DNA from: CALBZG01 sp964486295
Lineage (GTDB): Bacteria; Bacillota; Clostridia; Peptostreptococcales; Anaerovoracaceae
Direction of reading: 5' to 3'
Assembly: GCA_964486295.1 (NCBI GenBank)
Contig: CAZAMF010000001.1
Span: 248,001 to 312,000, forward strand
Length of the DNA: 64,000 bases
Of the stretch, positions 35,652 through 43,918 are shown piece by piece; positions within the stretch are counted from its first letter, which is position 1; every line of letters begins with the position of its first letter. Below the pieces are notes generated by a model. It ran no database searches and had not been told where the DNA came from. It saw only the letters and a list, made by a program, of their open reading frames with translations. The position numbers and the translations under genes are program-made.

Positions 35652-36945
35652 ACTGCCCAAGGAAGTCAGCGCAATGATCAGGACATTGGAATCTGCCGGG
35701 TTTAAGGCATATTGCGTCGGCGGCTGTGTAAGAGACAGCCTGCTTGGCATTACGCCGATCGATTGGGATGTTTCCACAAATGCGCTGGTTGCTGATTTGA
35801 AACGGTTATTTCCGGAAGGCAAAGTGATCAGTGAGAAATATAGCGTCATTAGACTGGATCATACAAAAAATGAAGCCGATGAAGACGGTATTATCGCGGA
35901 TATCGCGACATTCAGAGTGGAGGGGACTTATTCAGACTATAGGAGACCGGATGAAGTCCAATTTGTAGACAGCATAGAAGAGGATCTGGCCAGAAGGGAC
36001 TTTACGATCAATGCCCTGGCGGACAACCCGAATGAAGGCCTGGTGGATCCGTACGGCGGCCGGCAGGATCTCAATGCGAAACTGATCAGGGCTGTTGGTG
36101 ATCCGGAGAAGAGATTCGAAGAAGACCCTTCAAGAATGCTGAGGGCGATCCGGATGGCTTCCGAACTGGGATTTGATCTGCATAAGAGCGTTTACCAGGC
36201 GATTTTGGCAAAGTCTTCCCTGATGCAGCATGTTTCTAAGGAAAAAATAAAAGAAGAGTTGGAGCGGATCATCGTTTCCGACCATGCAGGAAAAGGAATG
36301 AGGATGCTGGCGGGAACAGACCTGATGCCTTTTATCATTGGCAAGGAAATCGCATCCTTTATGAAGCGCCGGGAAATGGAAGATTTCTCGGTTTACTGCG
36401 ACAATATCGGCAAGACGAAAAAAGACCGCATGCGAAGACTGGGCCTTTTTTATCTGTTATTCGACGGGAAACGTTGTTTGGCTGCCGCCAGTTATCTTCC
36501 TTACACAAAGCAAGAAATCCAGCATTTCGAAGATCAGATGCATTTTATGCATAAGATATATTTTATTCGAACCAAGATCGAACTGAAATCGTTTATAGCA
36601 AAAGTAGGGATGGAAAGGTATTTGTATCTCCATAATCTCGCAAAGGCTCAGCGCATTGTATTCGATCAGCATGAAGATAAAATCATGAGCAGAGAGATCC
36701 AGCTGAAGGAGATCCTGAATAATAAGGAGCCCATTTTTGTGGATGATCTTGCCATCGACGGCGACGACCTGATCCGGGCCGGTATCGCAGAGGGAGAAGC
36801 GGTAGGTGAAATGCTGAAGATGGTTCTCGATGCAGTCCATCTGGATCCGAAGAAAAATGAAAAATCCCAGCTGCTTAAGCTGGCGATGGTATATAAGAAG
36901 AGCTTGATCAGAAGAAGTGCCCGGAAGATCAGATGGCTGCGATGA
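35644..36945 (+). CDS. cca: CCA tRNA nucleotidyltransferase
   Basis: A 433-residue class II nucleotidyltransferase. The head domain has YCVGGCVRDSLLG and PIDWDVSTNA (catalytic DxD-type), then ARRDFTINALADN and the RFEEDPSRMLRAIR nucleotide-selection motif. The C-terminal half is helical and contains no HD motif. It adds or repairs the 3' CCA of tRNAs. The true ATG is 35644, eight bases inside yhaM; the longer frame is rejected. The 3' end overlaps recD2 by 13 bases. Confidence 0.92.
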   Translation: MIKLPKEVSAMIRTLESAGFKAYCVGGCVRDSLLGITPIDWDVSTNALVADLKRLFPEGKVISEKYSVIRLDHTKNEADEDGIIADIATFRVEGTYSDYRRPDEVQFVDSIEEDLARRDFTINALADNPNEGLVDPYGGRQDLNAKLIRAVGDPEKRFEEDPSRMLRAIRMASELGFDLHKSVYQAILAKSSLMQHVSKEKIKEELERIIVSDHAGKGMRMLAGTDLMPFIIGKEIASFMKRREMEDFSVYCDNIGKTKKDRMRRLGLFYLLFDGKRCLAAASYLPYTKQEIQHFEDQMHFMHKIYFIRTKIELKSFIAKVGMERYLYLHNLAKAQRIVFDQHEDKIMSREIQLKEILNNKEPIFVDDLAIDGDDLIRAGIAEGEAVGEMLKMVLDAVHLDPKKNEKSQLLKLAMVYKKSLIRRSARKIRWLR

Positions 36946-38729
36946 TGAATAACCTGAAAGAACTGAAAAGTCTTGGAATCGAAGAAGGCTTCGCAAAAAG
37001 AATCGTCCGGGAATACGGCGACACAGCAATGGAACGGATCAGAGAAAATCCTTACCGGCTTGTGGAGGATTTTTTCGGTGTTGATTTCAAAGAAGCGGAC
37101 AAGCTGGCGGGGAAACTGGAAATTTCGCCGGAAAATGACGAGAGGATACGCAGCGGCATTTTATTCGGGCTTTCCAAATTCAATGAAAACGGGAGCACCT
37201 ATGCACCGGAGGACCAGTTGATCGAACAGGTCGGCGAATTTATACTGGGATTGCCTCGTGAATCGCTGGAAGATGCAATGATCAATATGGTATTTGACGG
37301 GGATATCCATATCGCTGAAATTGAAGGAACCCGCGCGATCTATAAAACCGAATATTACGAAGCGGAGGCGGGCATTGCCGCTGCGCTTTCGGCACTTTCC
37401 CGGGTGGCGCCTCAGAAACCGGTGGGAGATATCAGGGGACAACTGTTGCTGATTGAAAGGGACACGGGACTCAGACTGTCGGAAAATCAGAGGGAGACGA
37501 TAGATTCTGTTCTCCGCAACAGTGTATCGGTTATAACCGGCGGCCCCGGAACCGGCAAGACCACTATTATCAACAGTATTATCAGCCTGCTGGCGGCGTC
37601 AGGCGAAAAAACAGCCATCTGTGCGCCTACAGGCAGAGCCGCCAAAAGGATCAAGGAAGCAACAGGGAGAAACGCCACAACCGTCCATCGGCTGCTGGAA
37701 GCAGAAATCGATGAAAATTCCAATACGGTTTTTTTCAGGCGCTGCAGCGAATATCCCCTGGATCACGATGCAGTCGTTGTCGATGAAGCATCGATGATGG
37801 ATATCTTTCTGATGAGCGCTCTGCTGGAAGCGGTCAAGCCGGGGACCCGGCTAATCATCGTAGGGGATGCGGATCAGCTGCCATCTGTTGGGCCTGGAAA
37901 TGTACTGAGAGATATCATAGAAAGTGAATATATCAATGCCTTTGAACTCACCGAGATATTCAGACAGGAAAAAGAAAGCCTCATCGTGACAAATGCCCAT
38001 AAAATCAACCGGGGAGAATATCCGGAGCCGGACTCCGGCGAAGGTGACTTTTTGCTGCTGAGGAAAGCCACCAAGGTGGAAGCCATCGAAACGATCAAGG
38101 ATCTGATGCTTAACGGTATTCCGGGATATCACAGCGCAGGCAGTGAACCACAGGACATCCAAGTTATTACCATGACGAAACTTGGCGATCTGGGGACTGG
38201 TAATCTTAACAGAGTATTGCAGGGTACGCTGAATAAGACGGCGCCGGGCAAGCCTGAAGTGATGGACAAATGGGGCAGGATCTTCAGAACCGGTGACAAA
38301 GTGATGCAGATCAGGAACAACTACAGGCTGGAATGGAAAAGGTCCGACGATTTTTCTGAAGGCAAAGGGGTCTTCAATGGGGAAATCGGTGAGATCGTCT
38401 CCATCGATGAAGACTTCAAGCAAATCACGGTGGTGTATGATGAATTCAGATATGTGGTATATGAATTCGAATCCCTGAGTGAACTCGAACTGGCATATGC
38501 CATTACGGTACACAAAAGTCAGGGCTCTGAATTTCCGGTGGTGATGATGCCGGTCATGTGGACAACTCCGAAGCTTGCAACCAGGAACCTGCTGTATACA
38601 GCAGTAACCAGGGGGCGGGATATGGTGATCCTCATCGGCAGTGAGAGACAGCTGAAGTCCATGGTGGATAATAATCCGATCAATGAAAGAAATACAGGTC
38701 TCAGGAGTATGCTGAGGAACCTGATATAA
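36933..38729 (+). CDS. recD2: RecD2-like DNA helicase lacking the N-terminal OB domain
   Basis: A 598-residue superfamily 1B helicase. It begins directly with the helix-hairpin-helix region (LGIEEGFAKRIVREYG), continues to helicase motif I GGPGTGKTT (203-211), motif II VVDEASMMD, GDADQLPSVGPGNVLRD, and the C-terminal AYAITVHKSQGSEFPVV and NLLYTAVTRG. Typical RecD2 is 715-800 residues with an N-terminal OB-like domain that is absent here, and no frame for it exists upstream because cca occupies that DNA. It is translated from within the end of cca. Confidence 0.88.
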   Translation: MAAMMNNLKELKSLGIEEGFAKRIVREYGDTAMERIRENPYRLVEDFFGVDFKEADKLAGKLEISPENDERIRSGILFGLSKFNENGSTYAPEDQLIEQVGEFILGLPRESLEDAMINMVFDGDIHIAEIEGTRAIYKTEYYEAEAGIAAALSALSRVAPQKPVGDIRGQLLLIERDTGLRLSENQRETIDSVLRNSVSVITGGPGTGKTTIINSIISLLAASGEKTAICAPTGRAAKRIKEATGRNATTVHRLLEAEIDENSNTVFFRRCSEYPLDHDAVVVDEASMMDIFLMSALLEAVKPGTRLIIVGDADQLPSVGPGNVLRDIIESEYINAFELTEIFRQEKESLIVTNAHKINRGEYPEPDSGEGDFLLLRKATKVEAIETIKDLMLNGIPGYHSAGSEPQDIQVITMTKLGDLGTGNLNRVLQGTLNKTAPGKPEVMDKWGRIFRTGDKVMQIRNNYRLEWKRSDDFSEGKGVFNGEIGEIVSIDEDFKQITVVYDEFRYVVYEFESLSELELAYAITVHKSQGSEFPVVMMPVMWTTPKLATRNLLYTAVTRGRDMVILIGSERQLKSMVDNNPINERNTGLRSMLRNLI

Positions 38730-38749
38730 GGGGATTTGGGGGGAGTAAG

Positions 38750-39481
38750 ATCAGAATCAGGGGGTTATCGGAGATCGTATTTCCAAGCAATATTTATTGC
38801 ATTTGCTGCGGTCGCATCATTGATCAGAGCAGGCCTTACTCGCTCTGCGATCATTGCGTCAGGGCATTTCACTGGGCAAATAGAAAAACCTGCCCAAAAT
38901 GCGGGAAAATATTGCATGAAGACAATAAACATTCTCTCTGCAAGGACTGCTCGGAGTTTCACCACCTTTTTGAAAAGGGCTTTACCTGTGTGCAATATGG
39001 TCTTTATGAAAGAAGCGTGATGCTGGCATTCAAATATGGGGAACAAGCCTATATAGGAGAGAAAATCGGCGATATTTTATATGACCGTATATTACCGGAA
39101 ATAGAAGCCGGGCTTGCCTTTGACTGCATAATTCCCGTGCCGATGCATAAGGGGAAGCTTAGAAAGCGGGGCTATAATCAGGCGGAGCTTATGGCGCGAC
39201 CACTGGCTTATAAAACCGGCCTTCCGCTGCTTGGGAAAGCCCTCGTTCGCCAAAAGGCATCGAAGCCTATGAGCAGACTTTCGACTTATGATCGAATGGA
39301 AAATGTTAAAAATATTTTCGCGGTCAGAAAAGGTCAGGCTCAACTGATCAGAAACAAGACGGTTATGCTGGTGGATGATATTTATACGACCGGAAGCACG
39401 GCGGATGAATGCAGCCGGGTTTTGCTGGAATCCGGAGCGCAGAAGGTTTATTTACTGACTTTTGCGGCAGGGGCTAATTAA
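38750..39481 (+). CDS. comF: ComF family phosphoribosyltransferase-like protein, start codon unclear
   Basis: The C-terminal PRTase domain is clear, with FDCIIPVPMHKGKLRKRGYNQAE and the PRPP loop TVMLVDDIYTTGSTADE. The reading frame continues upstream of the TTG at 38912 through the expected ComF zinc fingers (YCICCGRII, SLCDHCVRAFHW, TCPKCGK, LCKDC), so the protein must start near 38750. No ATG, GTG or TTG exists in frame between the upstream stop (38684) and 38912. GGGGGG at 38738-38743 sits before ATC at 38750, where ComF would be expected to begin. ComF proteins support DNA uptake. The gene follows recD2 after 20 bases. Confidence 0.8.
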   Translation: MRIRGLSEIVFPSNIYCICCGRIIDQSRPYSLCDHCVRAFHWANRKTCPKCGKILHEDNKHSLCKDCSEFHHLFEKGFTCVQYGLYERSVMLAFKYGEQAYIGEKIGDILYDRILPEIEAGLAFDCIIPVPMHKGKLRKRGYNQAELMARPLAYKTGLPLLGKALVRQKASKPMSRLSTYDRMENVKNIFAVRKGQAQLIRNKTVMLVDDIYTTGSTADECSRVLLESGAQKVYLLTFAAGAN

Positions 39482-39514
39482 ATGGCTAAGGAAAAAACAG
39501 CGCTTCAAGAGCGC

Positions 39515-39704
39515 CTCATCATAAAAAAGTTGTCCGGGTCTGTGGTTGAAAATCCAGGCCAGCTACGGGCGAAAGGATCCACGTAAACGCAGCGCAGGGC
39601 GCTTCGCGAGCATGGCGTAGTTTAGATGTAAGTCCTCCGGAAATCGGATCAAGGCAAGTGTGGGGGCAAAGACCAGGTCAGCCGGACAACTTTTTTATGA
39701 TGAG
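39515..39704 (+). ncRNA. raiA noncoding RNA
   Basis: About 190 bases, bounded by a perfect 23-bp stem: CTCATCATAAAAAAGTTGTC... (39515-39537) pairs with 39682-39704. The interior is G+C-rich with several hairpins, such as GGCGCTTCGCGAG near 39598-39610. Position between comF and the raiA/hpf gene is the known home of the raiA RNA motif, a conserved structured RNA of Firmicutes and Actinobacteria. The 3' strand includes six T's after a G+C stem and could also act as a terminator for the comF unit. Identification rests on location, size and the long closing stem, not on a model search. Confidence 0.75.
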
Positions 39705-39809
39705 AGTGAGATTTGCCCCGATTTTAGGGTATAATATGCGTAAGACAAATAGCTGGAACGTATGCATCTTTTGCATCATATGCGCCCAGTCAAAAAGGAG
39801 GTCGAAAAC

Positions 39810-40334
39810 ATGAAGGTATCAATTACAACCAGGAACTACAGTGCTAACGAGAACCTTAAAGAGACTATTGAAAAGAAGATGGAAAAGCTTAGCAAGTACT
39901 TCTCATCGGACATTGTTGCCAATGTAATGCTTTCAAGTGAGAGGGGAAGATCAAAAATTGAAGCGACCATCAACGCAAGGGGGATGATTTTCAGGGCTGA
40001 AGAAGCCTCTAACGACATTTACGAGAGTGTCGACAAAGCTATCGACAAACTAGCCAGCCAGATGTCCAGATTCAAGACCAAGCTTCAGGAGAGGAGTGTT
40101 AAAAAAGTCCTTGATTTTGAAAGCATTCCGGAATATGAAGAGGAACCATTTGAAACCAAGCTGGTTAAAATAAAAAGGTTCGAGCTTGAACCGATGTCGG
40201 CAGAAGAAGCCATTGTAAGAATGGAACTGCTGCAGCACAACTTCTTCGTTTTCCTGAACATGGAAACAGACAGCGTCAACGTTGTCTACAAGAGGAAGGA
40301 AAATGACTACGGATTACTGGAAACCACCTATTAG
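39810..40334 (+). CDS. hpf: Ribosome hibernation promoting factor, long form
   Basis: A 174-residue HPF/RaiA: the N-terminal ribosome-binding domain (MKVSITTRNYSANENLKETIEKKMEKL) is joined by a linker to the C-terminal dimerisation domain (KRFELEPMSAEEAIVRMELLQHNFFVFLNMETDSVNVVYKRK), the form that makes 100S ribosomes. AAGGAGG fixes the ATG at 39810. TATAAT at 39730-39735 is a likely -10, giving an ~75-base leader just downstream of the raiA RNA. Confidence 0.93.
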   Translation: MKVSITTRNYSANENLKETIEKKMEKLSKYFSSDIVANVMLSSERGRSKIEATINARGMIFRAEEASNDIYESVDKAIDKLASQMSRFKTKLQERSVKKVLDFESIPEYEEEPFETKLVKIKRFELEPMSAEEAIVRMELLQHNFFVFLNMETDSVNVVYKRKENDYGLLETTY

Positions 40335-40386
40335 GATTTGTTGCACCGGAAGGATTTTCAAACGGTTAAAGATAAACTGAACGACC

Positions 40387-40426
40387 AAAGAGCGGCATGC
40401 GGTTCAGCACGAGCCGCTCTTTTTTA
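40387..40426 (+). terminator. Intrinsic terminator of hpf
   Basis: AAGAGCGGC (40388-40396) pairs with GCCGCTCTT (40413-40421), followed by T6. Confidence 0.85.
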
Positions 40427-40495
40427 TGCGCACCCCTTGAAAATGGGCGTGTTTTTCGCTACAATAGGTACATATAGGAACTGAGGAGAAAATTG

Positions 40496-41338
40496 ATGCC
40501 GGAAATCCTGGCCAATATAGGCGCAAATATTCAAATTACAGACGTTTTGGATATTCTGATTGTGGCGTTCGTTGTCTACAAAATCATGGAATTCATTAAA
40601 GAAACCAGAGCACAGCAGCTTGTAAAAGGTCTGCTATTTTTAGTGTTGGCAACTTTTCTCTCAGGGCAACTGCATTTCTATACATTAAACTGGATATTAA
40701 GGGGAACCATGACCATCGGCATGATCGCGCTGGTCATTATTTTTCAGCCGGAACTGCGTCGCGGCCTTGAATACGTCGGCCGGCATAAAATCAATATCAA
40801 ATCGCCTCTGGGTGAAGTGGATAAAGAGAAAGCGAAACGCATCACGAACCAGTTTGTCAAAGCAATCGACAATTTTTCAAATAAAAAGATCGGCGCATTG
40901 ATGGTGTTTGAACGGGAGGTCACTCTGGAGGAAATCGTTGAAACGGGCACTATTATCAATTCTGAAATATCAAGCGAATTATTGGGCAACATTTTCTACG
41001 AAGGTTCTCCGCTTCATGATGGTGCTGTGATCGTCAGGGGCGCTAAGCTATATGCGGCGGGCTGCGTGTTGCCGCTGACCCAGAACAAGGAGCTTTCCAA
41101 GGATCTGGGGACAAGACACCGGGCAGGGCTGGGGATCACCGAACATTCCGATGCCATGTCCATTATCGTGTCAGAGGAAACCGGCATTATCTCGATAGCC
41201 GTTGATGGCAAGCTGTCGAGATTTCTTGACGTCAAGACGGTGGACAAGGAGCTGCTTAACTTCTATCTGGGCAACATGGAGGAGAGCGGCCCTGCATTGT
41301 TAGGGAAACTGAGGATGAGAAGAAATGTTTCAAAATAA
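40496..41338 (+). CDS. cdaA: Diadenylate cyclase CdaA
   Basis: A 280-residue membrane enzyme making c-di-AMP from two ATP. Three N-terminal membrane helices (about residues 15-85) precede the DAC domain with DGA at 175-177 and RHR at 207-209. GAGGAG lies seven bases before the ATG at 40496. It heads the conserved cdaA-cdaR-glmM-glmS block and overlaps cdaR by 14 bases. CdaA activity is modulated by CdaR and GlmM in other Firmicutes. Confidence 0.94.
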   Translation: MPEILANIGANIQITDVLDILIVAFVVYKIMEFIKETRAQQLVKGLLFLVLATFLSGQLHFYTLNWILRGTMTIGMIALVIIFQPELRRGLEYVGRHKINIKSPLGEVDKEKAKRITNQFVKAIDNFSNKKIGALMVFEREVTLEEIVETGTIINSEISSELLGNIFYEGSPLHDGAVIVRGAKLYAAGCVLPLTQNKELSKDLGTRHRAGLGITEHSDAMSIIVSEETGIISIAVDGKLSRFLDVKTVDKELLNFYLGNMEESGPALLGKLRMRRNVSK

Positions 41339-42533
41339 GAATGCAAACCGAATACTATCCCTGATCATAGCCATCATTCTTTGGGGATACGTGATCCTCG
41401 ACATCAATCCGACGGTGGAACAGCGATTCGAGAATGTGCCTGTCAAAATACAAAACCAAGAAACTCTACGTCAGAGGGGCCTGGCTCTTACAGATAATGA
41501 ATATACAACAACGGTGATCGTCAGCGGCAAAAGATCGGATATCGCCAAAATCAATGTCGAGGATATCGGCGCCACCATGGATGTCTATGGATATGCGCTG
41601 GGCACCAATTATATCCCTGTTAAAATAGAGCTTCCGGACAATTTGTCCATTGCGGGGCATGTGAGCAGCAAACTGGAAGTCAACATCGAAAAATATGTCT
41701 CAAGCAACAGGGAAGTGAACGTCACATTTACCGGGGAAACCCAGGAGGGGATGGAACCGGGAGACATCACGATCAGCCCGCAGCAGGTGGAAATCCGCGG
41801 CGCAAAATCCAGAGTCGAAGCGGTCAAACAACTTGTGGCGGAGGTGCCGATCGCATCCATTATGAATTCCGGGACGGTAAGTGTACCGATCCAGCCGATG
41901 GATGAAGGCGGAAATTATGTTGGCAGCGTCGAACTTTCTTCAACGACTGCCACCATCAGCGCATCCCTGCTGAATGTCAAGAAGGTGAATGTTTCTCTCG
42001 CTGTGGAAGGCGAGATCAATAAAGAACTTGAAGTGGAGTCTATTGACATCCCTAAAGAAGCCTATATAACCGGGGATGCGGAAACACTTAAAAAAATCGA
42101 TGCGCTGACCGCTGCCGCTATCGATATCACGGATGTAAAGGCATCGACATCGATACCGCTTGAATTTTCACTGCCTGACGGGATCAGCCTTTCGGGCAAT
42201 TATCCTGCGCCGATGCTTACAATCACCATAAAGGGATACGAAACGTCAACCGTTAACATTGAAACAACGAATATCCTATTTGATGGACTGGGTGCGGAGC
42301 TTTCAGCCTATATCAATACATCCACCATCGAAGTCAATATGATGGGGGATAAAGCGGTCCTGGATACGATCAAGCTGCCCGGCGACCTCAGGCTCTCGGT
42401 TGATCTGACCGGGCGCGGGCCGGGGACCTATACGGTGCCGATCATCGTAAAATATGATAAGGCGCTGAAACAGATTTCGATTTCACCGACTGAAGTTCAG
42501 GTCACCATCGATGCGATCAATGAAGCTTTTTAG
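41325..42533 (+). CDS. cdaR: CdaR (YbbR-domain) regulator of CdaA
   Basis: A 402-residue protein with one N-terminal membrane anchor (ILSLIIAIILWGYVILDI) and an extracytoplasmic part built of four YbbR repeats (starting near residues 25, 115, 205 and 295). It binds CdaA and adjusts c-di-AMP synthesis. The start overlaps the cdaA end, indicating translational coupling. Confidence 0.9.
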   Translation: MFQNKNANRILSLIIAIILWGYVILDINPTVEQRFENVPVKIQNQETLRQRGLALTDNEYTTTVIVSGKRSDIAKINVEDIGATMDVYGYALGTNYIPVKIELPDNLSIAGHVSSKLEVNIEKYVSSNREVNVTFTGETQEGMEPGDITISPQQVEIRGAKSRVEAVKQLVAEVPIASIMNSGTVSVPIQPMDEGGNYVGSVELSSTTATISASLLNVKKVNVSLAVEGEINKELEVESIDIPKEAYITGDAETLKKIDALTAAAIDITDVKASTSIPLEFSLPDGISLSGNYPAPMLTITIKGYETSTVNIETTNILFDGLGAELSAYINTSTIEVNMMGDKAVLDTIKLPGDLRLSVDLTGRGPGTYTVPIIVKYDKALKQISISPTEVQVTIDAINEAF

Positions 42534-42546
42534 TAAGGAGACATAA

Positions 42547-43896
42547 ATGAGCAGACTATTTGGAACGGACGGAGTCAGGGGTATAGCCAACAAAGACCTG
42601 ACGCCTATTCTTGCTTTTAATCTGGGCAAGGCCGGCACATATGTGTTAAACAAAGACAAGGAACGACCGGTAATCATCATTGGAAAGGATACCCGTATAT
42701 CGGGGGATATGCTGGAAGACGCACTTTCTGCAGGGATCCTGGCCATGGGAGGCAATGTGATCAAAGTCGGTGTACTGCCGACACCGGCTATCGCATATCT
42801 GGTGAGATATCTGCATGCTGATGCGGGAGTCATGATATCCGCATCCCATAATACTTTCGAATATAACGGGATCAAGTTCTTTAATGAATCCGGATTCAAA
42901 CTGGATGATGATATCGAGGATCAGATCGAGGATATCATCTCCAGGGATATAGATATCACAGCCAATATTACCGGAGACCGCCTGGGCCGTTGTGTTGAAG
43001 CTGATAAAAAGGCGCTGGACTACTATGTGGAGTTTCTGAAATCAACCATTGACATCAGGCTTGATGGAATGAAACTGGTGCTGGATTGTGCCAACGGAGC
43101 TTCCTATGAGGCGGCCAAAAGGGTGTTTTCTGACCTTGGCGCTCAGGTTGTTGCCATAGCAGACGACCCGGATGGACTGAACATCAACGCGGGATGCGGG
43201 TCCACCCATCCCGACAAGCTGCAGCGGATGGTCATCAAAACCCACGCTGATATGGGATTTGCATTCGACGGCGACGCTGACCGGCTCATCGCGGTAGACG
43301 AAAGAGGAAGGATCATCGACGGCGACAAGATGATCTGTATCTGTGCGAAAATGCTGAAGGACACTGGGGCGCTCGTAGACAACAAGGTCACAGCCACGGT
43401 CATGAGCAACCTCGGTTTTCATAAATATCTCGAGCAGATAGAAATCGATCGCGATGTGACAGCAGTCGGCGACCGGTATGTGCTGGAGAGTATGCTCAAG
43501 ACCGGATGCATCATCGGAGGCGAGCAATCCGGACATATTATTTTTCTGAATTATACTACCACCGGAGACGGGATTTTATCTGCCTTGCAGCTTTTGAAGG
43601 CAATCAAATATGATGGAAGAACGCCGGGCAGCATTGCCGACGATATCACGATTTATCCGCAGGTGCTGAAAAACGCATCGATCAAAGAAGAATATAAAAG
43701 AAGATACGAACGTGACTTGGAGATACAGAATGAAATCAGGCGGCTGGAACAGAAAATGGCGGGGGAAGGCAGAGTGCTGATCAGACCTTCCGGAACCGAA
43801 CCGCTTGTCAGAGTCATGATCGAGGGAAGCAACATCAGCGAAATCACGGAACTGGCCGAAAGCCTGGCCATTCTGATTACTAAGAAATTCGGATGA
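42547..43896 (+). CDS. glmM: Phosphoglucosamine mutase
   Basis: A 449-residue enzyme converting glucosamine 6-phosphate to glucosamine 1-phosphate. The N-terminal LFGTDGVRGIANKDLTP, phosphoserine loop GVMISASHNTFEYNGIKFF, metal loop AFDGDADRLIAVDE and C-terminal RPSGTEPLVRVMIEG are complete. It lies 13 bases after cdaR. Confidence 0.95.
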   Translation: MSRLFGTDGVRGIANKDLTPILAFNLGKAGTYVLNKDKERPVIIIGKDTRISGDMLEDALSAGILAMGGNVIKVGVLPTPAIAYLVRYLHADAGVMISASHNTFEYNGIKFFNESGFKLDDDIEDQIEDIISRDIDITANITGDRLGRCVEADKKALDYYVEFLKSTIDIRLDGMKLVLDCANGASYEAAKRVFSDLGAQVVAIADDPDGLNINAGCGSTHPDKLQRMVIKTHADMGFAFDGDADRLIAVDERGRIIDGDKMICICAKMLKDTGALVDNKVTATVMSNLGFHKYLEQIEIDRDVTAVGDRYVLESMLKTGCIIGGEQSGHIIFLNYTTTGDGILSALQLLKAIKYDGRTPGSIADDITIYPQVLKNASIKEEYKRRYERDLEIQNEIRRLEQKMAGEGRVLIRPSGTEPLVRVMIEGSNISEITELAESLAILITKKFG

Positions 43897-43918
43897 GTCC
43901 GATAACGAGGAGAATATT

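Noticed and set aside
43897..43918. glmS ribozyme
   Set aside because: The gap before glmS is only 22 bases, too short for the ribozyme.
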